Shown: positions 1 to 5,922 of the stretch, one piece after another
Numbering within the stretch: the first letter of the stretch is position 1
Layout: each line of letters starts with the position of its first letter
Assembly (NCBI GenBank): GCA_947629075.1
Contig: CANRCI010000066.1
Span: 1-7,410 of the forward strand
Reading direction: 5' to 3'
DNA from: an uncultured Bacilli bacterium
GTDB taxonomy: Bacteria > Bacillota_I > Bacilli_A > RF39 > UBA660
Length of the DNA stretch: 7,410 nt
The notes under the pieces: model-generated
What the model saw: the letters and a program-made list of their open reading frames with translations, nothing else
Told to the model about the DNA's origin: nothing
Databases searched by the model: none
Translations under genes and position numbers: made by a program

Positions 1-1242
1 ATAATTTCTTGAAATTAAACTACCTTCTAGTTGTTTATAAGTTTCAAGAGCAACACCAACAACGATTAGAAGACCAGTTCCTCCAATAGTTACTGATGAT
101 GGTAGACCTGAGAATGTACTGAACAAAATTGGAAGTCCCGCAATGATTACGATGAATAATCCTCCAACGATAGTCAATCTCGATAAAACGCGATTGATAT
201 ATTTTTCAGTATCTTTTCCTGGTCTAACTCCTGGAATGAATCCTCCAGCCTCATTTAAGTTCTTTGCCAATTCCTCTGGTTTGATTTGAATAAATGTATA
301 AAAATAAGAGAAAAAATAGATTAAGAATACAAATATTAAGAATCCTACTGGTTTTGTATAATTTAAATAATTGTTAACGAAATTAGTAAATCCAGTATTC
401 TTAACAAACTGAGCAATTGTTGCCGGAATCGATAATAAACTTGAGGCGAATATTACCGGAACTACTCCAGCAGAATTTATTTTGATTGGCATAAATGAAC
501 GATTATCGCCATATATACTAGTTGTCTTATTAGTATATTGAATCTTAACTCGTCTTTCTGCCTCTTGAACAAATATTACTCCAATAATTATCAATAAATA
601 AACAATGACAAACGCAACGAATAATGCTATTCCAACACCATTAGTATAAGTATCTTTCATAATCAATTCTTCGAATACAGTAATAAACATATTTGGGAGA
701 GTTGCTAAGATACCAGCCATGATAATAAGGGAAGTACCATTACCAAGTCCTTTTTGGGTTACTTGATCTCCTAACCAAAGTAGGAAAGCAGTACCAGCTG
801 TAAGGATGGTTGCTACATACATATAATCAAATGTCGTCTTACCAGTTCCTAGAAAAGCAAAGGCAAAAGCGAATCCTTCGATGAAAGCAAATACTATACC
901 CATCCATCTAGTAATCTGATTAATCTTTTGACGCCCTACTGGACCTTGTTTATTTAATTCACTAAAATATGGAATGATATCCATCTGTAAAAGTTGCATA
1001 ATGATTGAAGCAGTAATGTATGGCATAACTCCTAAAGCAAATATTGAGAAGTTCTTTAGGGCTCCACCACCCATTACATTGATAAGTTCTAGAAAATTAA
1101 GACTTCCTGTGACATCTTGTGTTCCCGGTACTCTAACATTAGTACCAACTATGAATATAAGTAGAGCAAATAAAGTGAAGAGCATTCTCTGTCTCAAATC
1201 TTTATTCGTTCTTGCAAATAACTGCTTCACAGTACGAAACAG
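1..1242 (-). CDS. secY: Protein translocase subunit SecY (3' end cut by window edge, CTG start)
   Basis: SecY is the membrane pore of the Sec translocon; with SecE and SecG it exports unfolded proteins and inserts membrane proteins at the cytoplasmic membrane. The frame is open for 414 codons to the left edge; the last visible residues (LISRNY) match the family's C-terminal tail, so only a few codons are missing. Visible hallmarks are a hydrophobic first helix (about 20-34), GVMPYITASIIMQLLQ (71-86), KQGPVGRQK (98-106), WLGDQVTQKGLGNGTSLI (156-173), the plug-side motif INSAGVVPVIFASSLL (255-270) and the cytoplasmic loop FIPGVRPGK (335-343), whose Arg lies in the loop known to contact SecA or the ribosome. 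Several further hydrophobic helices are present. I place the start at CTG 1242-1240: it gives LFRTVKQLF, aligning with the Bacillus start MFKT, and GAGGTGA lies six bases upstream. The gene follows the rplO stop by one base. Identity is near certain; the unusual start is inferred. Confidence 0.95.
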   Translation of the reverse strand, partial: MFRTVKQLFARTNKDLRQRMLFTLFALLIFIVGTNVRVPGTQDVTGSLNFLELINVMGGGALKNFSIFALGVMPYITASIIMQLLQMDIIPYFSELNKQGPVGRQKINQITRWMGIVFAFIEGFAFAFAFLGTGKTTFDYMYVATILTAGTAFLLWLGDQVTQKGLGNGTSLIIMAGILATLPNMFITVFEELIMKDTYTNGVGIALFVAFVIVYLLIIIGVIFVQEAERRVKIQYTNKTTSIYGDNRSFMPIKINSAGVVPVIFASSLLSIPATIAQFVKNTGFTNFVNNYLNYTKPVGFLIFVFLIYFFSYFYTFIQIKPEELAKNLNEAGGFIPGVRPGKDTEKYINRVLSRLTIVGGLFIVIIAGLPILFSTFSGLPSSVTIGGTGLLIVVGVALETYKQLEGSLISRNY

Positions 1243-1243
1243 A

Positions 1244-1687
1244 CTAGGTCACCTCAATCTTGCTTCCAGATGCTTCAATTTTTTCTACTGCACTTTTAGA
1301 AAATTTATTAGCTTGAACAGTAAGCTTTTTATCTAAACTACCGTTACCTAATACTTTAATTCCATCTAATTGATTTTTAACTAAACCTACTTCTTTTAAT
1401 AAAGCAGGAGTAACTACTGTATTATCTTCAAATCTATTTAAATCACTAACATTTATAACTGCATATCTAACTTTAAATTTAGCGTTAGAAAATCCTCTTT
1501 TTGGTAAACGTCTGTATAGTGGAAGTTGACCACCTTCAAATGTTGCTCTTACTCCTCCACCACTTCTAGCATTTTGTCCTTTATGTCCTTTACCACTAGT
1601 CTTTCCTAAACCACTACCACGTCCACGACCTACTATTTTTTTTCTATGAGTTGCACCTAAATTTTTCTCTAATTCATTTAATTTCAT
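1244..1687 (-). CDS. rplO: 50S ribosomal protein L15
   Basis: L15 is a large-subunit protein that binds 23S rRNA and is needed for late 50S assembly. The 147-residue product has the full family layout. It has a basic glycine-rich N-terminal tail, with VGRGRGSGLGKTSGKGHKGQ at 19-38 and ARSGGGVRATFEGGQLPLYR at 40-59. LPKRGFSN follows at 61-68, and a globular C-terminal domain contains KVLGNGSLDKKLTVQANKFS (111-130). The length is typical of Firmicutes. The ATG overlaps the TAA of rpsE as TAATG. Its ribosome binding site, GAGGAG at 1704-1699, lies inside rpsE. This close join leaves no room for rpmD (L30), which commonly separates the two genes. The gene ends in TAG one base before the proposed secY start, so rpsE, rplO and secY look translationally coupled. 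Confidence 0.98.
   Translation of the reverse strand: MKLNELEKNLGATHRKKIVGRGRGSGLGKTSGKGHKGQNARSGGGVRATFEGGQLPLYRRLPKRGFSNAKFKVRYAVINVSDLNRFEDNTVVTPALLKEVGLVKNQLDGIKVLGNGSLDKKLTVQANKFSKSAVEKIEASGSKIEVT
1249..1255 (-). promoter_or_regulatory. Ribosome binding site that decides the secY CTG start
   Basis: The minus strand reads GAGGTGA here, a seven-base match to the complement of the 16S rRNA 3' end. It lies inside the last codons of rplO. Six bases separate it from CTG at 1242. The next in-frame possible starts, GTG at 1230, TTG at 1197 and ATG at 1185, lie 18 or more bases away and would cut off conserved N-terminal residues. The site therefore supports CTG as the initiator. Confidence 0.7.
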
Positions 1688-2196
1688 TATCCTAAAATCT
1701 CCTCTACTGATTTTCCTCTAAGTTCTGCAACTTCTTCAGGTGATTTTATTTGTTTAAGTGCATTAATAGTAGCGTTAGCCATGTTATATTTTGTTCTTGA
1801 TCCTAGTGATTTAGATAATATATCTTTAATTCCTACAAGTTCTAATACGGCACGGACAGCACCTCCGGCAATAACTCCAGTACCAGCACTAGCAGGTCTC
1901 AAAACAACTTTGGCAGCTCCAGCTAATCCAGTTGTTTGATAAGCAATAGTTCTATCATCTGTTAGAGGAACTCTAACGATATTTTTATTAGCAGCTTGAA
2001 TAGCTTTTCTAATTGCATCAGGTACTTCGTTAGCTTTACCGATACCTAATCCAACTTGACCTTTTCTATCCCCAACAACAACAGTAGCAGAGAATCTTCT
2101 TTGTCTACCACCTTTGTTAACTTTTACTACACTCTTAATTTCAATAACTTGTTCTTCAAGAGTTTTAGCTTTTGGGTCATTTCTTCTTTTTTGCAT
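1687..2196 (-). CDS. rpsE: 30S ribosomal protein S5
   Basis: S5 sits at the mRNA entry side of the small subunit and contributes to decoding accuracy and mRNA unwinding. The 169-residue product has an N-terminal double-stranded RNA-binding-like domain with the loop KVNKGGRQRRFSATVVVGD (25-43), the region where spectinomycin-resistance changes are known in other bacteria. Next comes VGLGIGKANEVPDAIRKA (48-65), then a C-terminal domain with RPASAGTGVIAGGAVRAVLE (100-119), DILSKSLGS (125-133) and the ending LRGKSVEEILG. Length and domain order are ordinary. Residues 83-99, including AYQTTGLAGAAKVV, differ from the pattern I recall (H..xGxxGAGKVLLKPA), but the frame is unbroken. The start at 2196 follows a GGAGGG site. 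The gene lies 14 bases after rplR and overlaps rplO by one base. Confidence 0.98.
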   Translation of the reverse strand: MQKRRNDPKAKTLEEQVIEIKSVVKVNKGGRQRRFSATVVVGDRKGQVGLGIGKANEVPDAIRKAIQAANKNIVRVPLTDDRTIAYQTTGLAGAAKVVLRPASAGTGVIAGGAVRAVLELVGIKDILSKSLGSRTKYNMANATINALKQIKSPEEVAELRGKSVEEILG

Positions 2197-2210
2197 AAAT
2201 TACCCTCCTA

Positions 2211-2573
2211 TTAGAATTCTAATCCTTTTTCACGTGCTGCTTCTGCTAAAGCTTTTACACGTCCATGATAAAGATATCCACCTCTATCAAATACTACTTT
2301 TTTAATGTTTGCTTGAAGAGCCTTTTCAGCAATAACTTCACCAACTTTTTTAGCTGCGTCAATGTTACCACCGTTAGTTAACTTCAAATCTTTATCAAGT
2401 GATGATGCACTTACTAATGTAGTTTTATTTTCATCATCAATAATTTGTGCAAAAATATTTGAATTTGATCTAAACACGTTAAGTCTTGGAACAAAAGCAG
2501 TTCCGTAAATACTTTTTCTTACTCTTTCGTGTCTAGCTTCACGCATAACATTTCTTGATACTTTTTTTATCAT
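2211..2573 (-). CDS. rplR: 50S ribosomal protein L18
   Basis: L18 binds 5S rRNA together with L5 and helps attach the 5S particle to the central protuberance of the large subunit. The 120-residue product, the same length as typical Bacillus L18, starts with a basic tail (MIKKVSRNVMREARHERVRK). It continues with the conserved core PRLNVFRSNSNIFAQIIDD (29-47) and LVSASSLDKDL (53-63), and ends with VVFDRGGYLYHGRVKALAEA (93-112) and REKGLEF. These are clear family signatures. It lies between rplF and rpsE, the standard spc order, with 23-base and 14-base gaps. Two stop codons in a row (TAATAG) close it just before the rpsE ribosome binding site. I see nothing unusual in the protein. Confidence 0.98.
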   Translation of the reverse strand: MIKKVSRNVMREARHERVRKSIYGTAFVPRLNVFRSNSNIFAQIIDDENKTTLVSASSLDKDLKLTNGGNIDAAKKVGEVIAEKALQANIKKVVFDRGGYLYHGRVKALAEAAREKGLEF

Positions 2574-2596
2574 AAGTAACTTCTTCCTTTCTTATA

Positions 2597-3133
2597 TTAA
2601 GCAGCTTTCTTTCCTTCCTTACGACGAACATGTTCATCTTTATAACGAATACCTTTTCCTTTGTAAGGTTCAGGTTGTCTAACTTTTCTAACGTTAGCTG
2701 CAAATTCTCCTACCAAAACTTTATCAATACCCTTAATAACAAGTTCAGTATTACTTGGTGATTCAACAGTAATTCCATCTGGTACTGCCACTTCAACCGG
2801 ATTAGAATATCCAGCATAGATTACAAGTTTCTTTCCTTGTACACCGAAACGATAACCAACACCAACGATTTCTAATTCCTTTTGGAATCCTTTAGTAACA
2901 CCAACTATCATATTATGAATATTAGCGTTTGTAGTACCATGCATTGATCTTGTTTTAATTGCGTCATTAGCTCTCATTACAGTTAAAGCATTATCTTCTA
3001 CCTTAATAGTAATATCTTTTACTAAAGTAGTAGTTAACTCACCCTTAGGACCTTTAACAGTAACAACACCATTTTCTTCTGTAACAGTAACTCCCTCAGG
3101 AATCACTAATTTTCTATTTCCTATACGACTCAT
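2597..3133 (-). CDS. rplF: 50S ribosomal protein L6
   Basis: L6 lies near the sarcin-ricin loop at the base of the L7/L12 stalk, where it supports late 50S assembly and elongation factor function. The 178-residue protein has the two repeated alpha-beta domains of the family. The first opens with MSRIGNRKLVIPEGV and includes VKGPKGEL (26-33). The second follows NMIVGVTKGFQKELEIVGVG (74-93). The C-terminal signature PEPYKGKGIRY is at 154-164, followed by a lysine- and arginine-rich tail (EHVRRKEGKKAA). Length and motifs match Firmicutes L6. ATG at 3133 is preceded by AAGGAGG at normal spacing. It sits between rpsH and rplR in the normal order, 21 and 23 bases away. Nothing odd is visible. Confidence 0.98.
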   Translation of the reverse strand: MSRIGNRKLVIPEGVTVTEENGVVTVKGPKGELTTTLVKDITIKVEDNALTVMRANDAIKTRSMHGTTNANIHNMIVGVTKGFQKELEIVGVGYRFGVQGKKLVIYAGYSNPVEVAVPDGITVESPSNTELVIKGIDKVLVGEFAANVRKVRQPEPYKGKGIRYKDEHVRRKEGKKAA

Positions 3134-3154
3134 GTTAGCCTCCTTACTTTAGTC

Positions 3155-3556
3155 TTACCAAATATACGCAAGTACTTCTCCACCAAGATTTTGTTTACGA
3201 GCTTCTTTATCAGTCATAATACCATGAGATGTAGAAATAATTGCAATTCCTAATCCATTTAAAACCTTTGGTACCTCATTACTTTTAGCATAAACTCTAA
3301 GACCTGGTTTTGAAATACGTTTTAATCCAGTAATTACTCTTTCTTTATTTTTTCCATATTTAAGTGTTAAAACGATAGTTCCCTGAACATCTTCTTTAAC
3401 AACTTTATAATCTTTTATAAATCCTTCTTCTTTTAAAATTCTAGCAAGTTCTACTTTTAATTTTGAAGCAGGCACTGAAACTTCAGTATAACGCATTGCG
3501 TTTGCATTTCTAATACGTGTAAGCATATCTGCAATTGTATCAGTTACTACAGCCAT
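3155..3556 (-). CDS. rpsH: 30S ribosomal protein S8
   Basis: S8 is a primary 16S rRNA binding protein of the central domain of the 30S subunit. In Escherichia coli it also represses the spc operon by binding the mRNA near the rplE start. The 133-residue product shows the N-terminal TDTIADMLTRIRNA (5-18), a middle region with TGLKRISKPGLRVY (76-89), and the C-terminal RNA-binding signature GIAIISTSHGIMTDKEAR (103-120), ending in the typical AYIW. Length agrees with the family. The start at 3556 has a GGAGG-type site upstream. By eye I could not see a helix-21-like mimic at the rplE start in this window, so E. coli-style S8 feedback is not supported here. The neighbours, rpsN and rplF, are each 21 bases away. 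Confidence 0.98.
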   Translation of the reverse strand: MAVVTDTIADMLTRIRNANAMRYTEVSVPASKLKVELARILKEEGFIKDYKVVKEDVQGTIVLTLKYGKNKERVITGLKRISKPGLRVYAKSNEVPKVLNGLGIAIISTSHGIMTDKEARKQNLGGEVLAYIW

Positions 3557-3577
3557 CTTTAATTCCTCCTTCCCAAA

Positions 3578-3763
3578 TTACCAGCTTGATTTTTTAACAC
3601 CTGGTATTTGTCCTTTATATGCTAATTCTCTAAAGCAAATACGGCAAATTCCAAATTTACTCATTACAGCATGAGGTCTACCACATCTCTTACAACGTGA
3701 ATACTCTCTAACCTTGAATTTTTGCTTTTTATTTGCTTTAACAATCATACTTTTCTTTGCCAT
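3578..3763 (-). CDS. rpsN: 30S ribosomal protein S14, zinc-binding type
   Basis: S14 belongs to the head of the 30S subunit and is needed for its assembly, next to S3 and S10. This is the short zinc-containing form (61 residues): CKRC (C24, C27) and CRIC (C40, C43) make the four-cysteine zinc site. The C-terminal ending ELAYKGQIPGVKKSSW is standard. The N-terminal MAKKSMIVKANKKQKFKVRE is basic. Zinc-type S14 is the usual Firmicutes and Mollicutes version kept inside this operon; a zinc-free paralogue may exist elsewhere but cannot be judged here. ATG at 3763 follows GGAGG at 3775-3771. The start is overlapped for 26 bases by the apparently shifted 3' end of rplE, which is abnormal for this gene pair. 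The rpsN frame itself is intact. Confidence 0.98.
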   Translation of the reverse strand: MAKKSMIVKANKKQKFKVREYSRCKRCGRPHAVMSKFGICRICFRELAYKGQIPGVKKSSW

Positions 3764-4310
3764 TATTTACCCTCCGATTACTTTCTAAATGGAATTCCTT
3801 TAATAAATCATAAGCTTCTTCATTAGATTTAGCAGTTGTTACTAAAACGATATCCATACCTCTTACTTTAACTACTTTGTCAAATTCAATCTCTGAAAAA
3901 ATAAGTTGTTCTTTAATACCTAATGTATAATTACCACGTCCATCAAATGCTCTAGGTGAAACACCTCTAAAATCACGAACACGAGGTAGAGCAATAGATA
4001 TTAATTTATCTAAGAAATTATACATATTTTCTCCTCTTAACGTAACCTTACATCCAATTGATTGACCTTCTCTAACTTTAAAACCAGCTATAGATTTTTT
4101 TGCTTTAGTAATAACGGGTTTTTGACCAGATATAATAGTCAAATCTTCAACAGCGGCATCTAACAATTTAGAATTACCAGTTGCATCTCCAACACCCATA
4201 TTAATAACTATTTTCTCTAATTTAGGAACTTCCATAATTGATTTATATTTATGTTTTTCCATTAAACTTGGCATTATCTCATTTAAATACTTTTCTTTTA
4301 GGCGGTTCAT
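3738..4310 (-). CDS. rplE: 50S ribosomal protein L5 with an altered, frame-shifted C-terminus
   Basis: L5 binds 5S rRNA and contacts the P-site tRNA and the S13 bridge at the central protuberance. The body is typical: MNRLKEKYLNEI start, VPKLEKIVINMGVGDA (28-43), SGQKPVITKAKKSIAGFKVR (61-80), LPRVRDFRGVSPRAFDGRGN (108-127) and VKVRGMDIVLVTTAKSNEEA (147-166 region). It is odd after F173. The family normally ends with EFG(M/I)PF(R/Q)K. Here the frame instead gives HLESNRRVNNGKEKYDC, for 190 residues rather than the usual 179, and overlaps rpsN by 26 bases. Another frame at 3798-3778 encodes exactly GIPFRK and a TAA stop. Adding one more GGAATTC next to the existing copy would restore KEFGIPFRK and a 179-residue protein. 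The identity is secure; whether the shifted tail is real or a sequence error is open. Confidence 0.95.
   Translation of the reverse strand: MNRLKEKYLNEIMPSLMEKHKYKSIMEVPKLEKIVINMGVGDATGNSKLLDAAVEDLTIISGQKPVITKAKKSIAGFKVREGQSIGCKVTLRGENMYNFLDKLISIALPRVRDFRGVSPRAFDGRGNYTLGIKEQLIFSEIEFDKVVKVRGMDIVLVTTAKSNEEAYDLLKEFHLESNRRVNNGKEKYDC
3771..3775 (-). promoter_or_regulatory. rpsN ribosome binding site lying inside the shifted rplE tail
   Basis: The minus strand reads GGAGG seven bases before the rpsN ATG. In a normal-length rplE, whose stop would be at 3780-3778, this site would lie in the intergenic gap. In the frame as it stands, it is translated as part of the abnormal L5 tail (Arg-Arg from CGG AGG). 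This fits the idea that the overlap of rplE with rpsN is secondary. Confidence 0.75.
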
Positions 4311-4325
4311 ATTTTACCCTCCTTA

Positions 4326-4634
4326 CTAATCAATCTTCTCGCCAGATTTTTTAGCGACTCTTATTTTTTTATTATCTTTGTCGATAGTGTGTCCAATTCT
4401 AGTTTTCTTACCAGTTTTAGGATCTAACAACATAACATTTGAAGCATGAATTGGTGCTTCTACTTCAAGGATCCCACCAGTTTCTTGAGCGTTTCCTTTT
4501 CTGTGTTTCTTTACAATGTTACATCCTTCAACGATTACTTTATTTTCATTTTTTAATACTTTAGTGATCTTTCCTTCACTACCCTTACTAGCACCGGCGA
4601 TTACTACGACTTTATCTCCTACTTTAAAGTTCAT
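4326..4634 (-). CDS. rplX: 50S ribosomal protein L24
   Basis: L24 is an early assembly protein of the large subunit and lies near the polypeptide exit. The 102-residue product has the KOW motif near its N-terminus: FKVGDKVVVIAGASKGSEGK (3-22), followed by KVLKNENKVIVEGCN. Next are the conserved HRKGNAQETGGILEVEAPIH (44-63) and SNVMLLDPKTGKKTRIG. The tail RVAKKSGEKID is the usual basic ending. Its length is normal for Firmicutes. The stop is TAG. It lies 11 bases after rplN and 15 bases before rplE, each with a GGAGG-type ribosome binding site. I see nothing irregular. Confidence 0.98.
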   Translation of the reverse strand: MNFKVGDKVVVIAGASKGSEGKITKVLKNENKVIVEGCNIVKKHRKGNAQETGGILEVEAPIHASNVMLLDPKTGKKTRIGHTIDKDNKKIRVAKKSGEKID

Positions 4635-4645
4635 AAAATCCTCCT

Positions 4646-5014
4646 TTATAGTACTTCTTTAGCTAAAGATACTATTTTCATGAAATCTTTATCACGTAAT
4701 TCACGAGCAACAGGTCCGAAAATACGAGTTCCAACTGGGCTCTTATCTTCTCTGATTATTACGCATGCATTATCATCAAACTTAATATAAGAACCATCTT
4801 CACGTCTAATACCTTGTTTAGTTCTAACGATAACAGCTTTAACTACCTTTCCTTTTTCGACAGCTCCATTAGGTGTGGCTTTTTTAATTGTACCAACAAC
4901 TATGTCACCGATATTACCTGTTTTTACTTTGCTTCCACCTAGTACCTTAATAACTAAAAGTTCTTTAGCACCAGAGTTATCAGCAACTTTTAAACGACTT
5001 TCTTGTTGAACCAT
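4646..5014 (-). CDS. rplN: 50S ribosomal protein L14
   Basis: L14 binds 23S rRNA on the subunit interface and takes part in an inter-subunit bridge with 16S rRNA. In other bacteria it is also the docking site of the silencing factor RsfS. The 122-residue protein has the standard length and composition: MVQQESRLKVADNSGAKELL at the start, KVLGGSKVKTGNIGDIVVGT (23-42), the family signature around AVIVRTKQGIRREDGSYIKF (60-79), then DDNACVIIREDKSPVGTRIF (80-99) and GPVARELRDKDFMKIVSLAK (100-119). It is the first gene of the classical spc group. Here only 22 bases separate it from rpsQ, with no visible terminator or promoter, so the S10 and spc parts are probably transcribed together, as in Bacillus. 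Confidence 0.98.
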   Translation of the reverse strand: MVQQESRLKVADNSGAKELLVIKVLGGSKVKTGNIGDIVVGTIKKATPNGAVEKGKVVKAVIVRTKQGIRREDGSYIKFDDNACVIIREDKSPVGTRIFGPVARELRDKDFMKIVSLAKEVL

Positions 5015-5036
5015 AATTAATCCTCCTTCACCTAAG

Positions 5037-5294
5037 TTATAAAATAACTGCTTCTTTTACTATTTCAGCTAAATAGAATCTCTTAGTAGCAGACAATGGT
5101 CTAGTTTCAACTATTCGTACTACATCTCCCTCTTTAGCTTTATTTGTTTCATCATGTACAGCATATTTCTTAGAGCTTTTAACTCTCTTACCATACAATG
5201 GATGTTTTTTATAAGTTTCAACCAATACAGTAATAGTTTTATTATTTTTTGCGCTTACTACTGTTCCAACTAATGATTTTCTAGTCTTTTCCAT
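5037..5294 (-). CDS. rpsQ: 30S ribosomal protein S17
   Basis: S17 is a primary 16S rRNA binding protein with an OB-fold, placed in the body of the 30S subunit. From ATG at 5294 the product has 85 residues, close to the 87 of Bacillus subtilis. It contains SLVGTVVSAKNNKTITVLVE (7-26), KKHPLYGKRVKSSKKYAVHD (29-48) and the signature GDVVRIVETRPLSATKRFYL (56-75). I chose 5294 rather than the in-frame GTG at 5312. MEKTRKSLVG is the usual family N-terminus, an AGGAGGA site precedes the ATG at normal spacing, and the longer start would translate that site and overlap rpmC. It is ten bases downstream of rpmC and 22 bases upstream of rplN. Confidence 0.97.
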   Translation of the reverse strand: MEKTRKSLVGTVVSAKNNKTITVLVETYKKHPLYGKRVKSSKKYAVHDETNKAKEGDVVRIVETRPLSATKRFYLAEIVKEAVIL

Positions 5295-5304
5295 AAATAT
5301 CCTC

Positions 5305-5499
5305 CTACTCACCTAACTCACGTTCACGAAGAACTGTTTTAAGTCTTGCTACAAGATGTCTTAACTCTCTGATTCTTGAAGGTTTTTCTAAATTACCAGT
5401 TGCTTGTTGGAAACGCAAATTGAATAATTCTTCTTTTGATTCTTTAATTTTAGCTTTAATTTCGTCAGTGGATAAATCTCTTATTTCATTAACCTTCAT
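5305..5499 (-). CDS. rpmC: 50S ribosomal protein L29
   Basis: L29 is a small two-helix protein at the polypeptide exit site, where signal recognition particle and trigger factor bind. From ATG at 5499 it has 64 residues. The N-terminus MKVNEIRDLSTDEI, the segment ELFNLRFQQATGNLEKPSRI (24-43) and the signature RELRHLVARLKTVLRER (44-60) are clear, and charged helices fill the whole length. An upstream in-frame ATG at 5514 would add MVVIQ. I prefer 5499 because MK.NEIRDL is the family start and GGTGA (5509-5505) stands five bases before it. The gene overlaps the end of rplP by 11 bases, so its ribosome binding site is inside rplP and coupled translation is likely. The stop is TAG. Confidence 0.95.
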   Translation of the reverse strand: MKVNEIRDLSTDEIKAKIKESKEELFNLRFQQATGNLEKPSRIRELRHLVARLKTVLRERELGE

Positions 5500-5920
5500 T
5501 TGTATCACCACCATCTTCTTTCATTACAAATCTAGTTTTAATAGGTAGTTTGTGAGATGCAAGCCTTAAAGCTTCTCTTGCCGTAGCTTCATCAACTTCA
5601 GAAATTTCAAACATGATTTTTCCTTCCTTAACTACTGCTACCCATTTTTCAACATTACCTTTACCTTTTCCCATACGTGTTCCCAAAGGTTTTTGTGTTA
5701 GTGGCATATGTGGGAATATATTGATCCATACTTTACCACCACGTTTCATATAACGAGTCATAGCAACACGAGCTGCTTCGATTTGATTTGAAGTAATCCA
5801 AGCACCTTCACGAGCTTGAAGACCGTATGTACCTTTGCTTAACTTAGTATTACCTCTAGCATGACCTTCGTAAGGTAATCTATGAACACGACGATATTTT
5901 GTTCTTGATGGTATTAACAT
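5489..5920 (-). CDS. rplP: 50S ribosomal protein L16
   Basis: L16 lies near the A-site tRNA and the peptidyl transferase centre and is needed for late 50S maturation. The 143-residue product matches the family length. It has MLIPSRTKYRRVHR at the start, YGLQAREGAWITSNQIEAAR (32-51), AMTRYMKRGGKVWINIFPHM (53-72), the loop TRMGKGKGNVEKWVAVVKEG (81-100) and REALRLASHKLPIKTRFV (115-132). The early segment RLPYEGHARGNTKL resembles the YEGxAKGNTK style I associate with Mollicutes-like Firmicutes rather than Bacillus. It starts only two bases after the rpsC stop, and its ribosome binding site lies inside the last rpsC codons. The 3' end overlaps rpmC. Confidence 0.98.
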   Translation of the reverse strand: MLIPSRTKYRRVHRLPYEGHARGNTKLSKGTYGLQAREGAWITSNQIEAARVAMTRYMKRGGKVWINIFPHMPLTQKPLGTRMGKGKGNVEKWVAVVKEGKIMFEISEVDEATAREALRLASHKLPIKTRFVMKEDGGDTNEG

Positions 5921-5922
5921 AA

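Noticed and set aside
974..1336. A plus-strand open frame of 120 codons across the secY start and rplO end.
   Set aside because: It runs antisense to two certain genes, has no recognisable protein features or ribosome binding site, and is a shadow of their codon use.
2114..2305. A plus-strand open frame of 63 codons, rich in leucine and isoleucine, resembling a small membrane protein.
   Set aside because: It is antisense to rpsE and rplR; the hydrophobic look comes from reverse reading of AT-rich lysine and glutamate codons.
4311..4350. An S8-binding feedback site near the rplE start, as in E. coli.
   Set aside because: No stem-loop resembling the helix 21 target could be recognised by eye; an RNA covariance search would be needed to be certain.
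5295..5312. A longer S17 start at GTG 5312.
   Set aside because: It would translate the AGGAGGA ribosome binding site and overlap rpmC; ATG 5294 gives the standard S17 N-terminus with proper spacing.
5500..5514. A longer L29 start at ATG 5514.
   Set aside because: It adds MVVIQ, not found in the family as I know it, and has no well-spaced ribosome binding site; ATG 5499 gives MKVNEIRDL.
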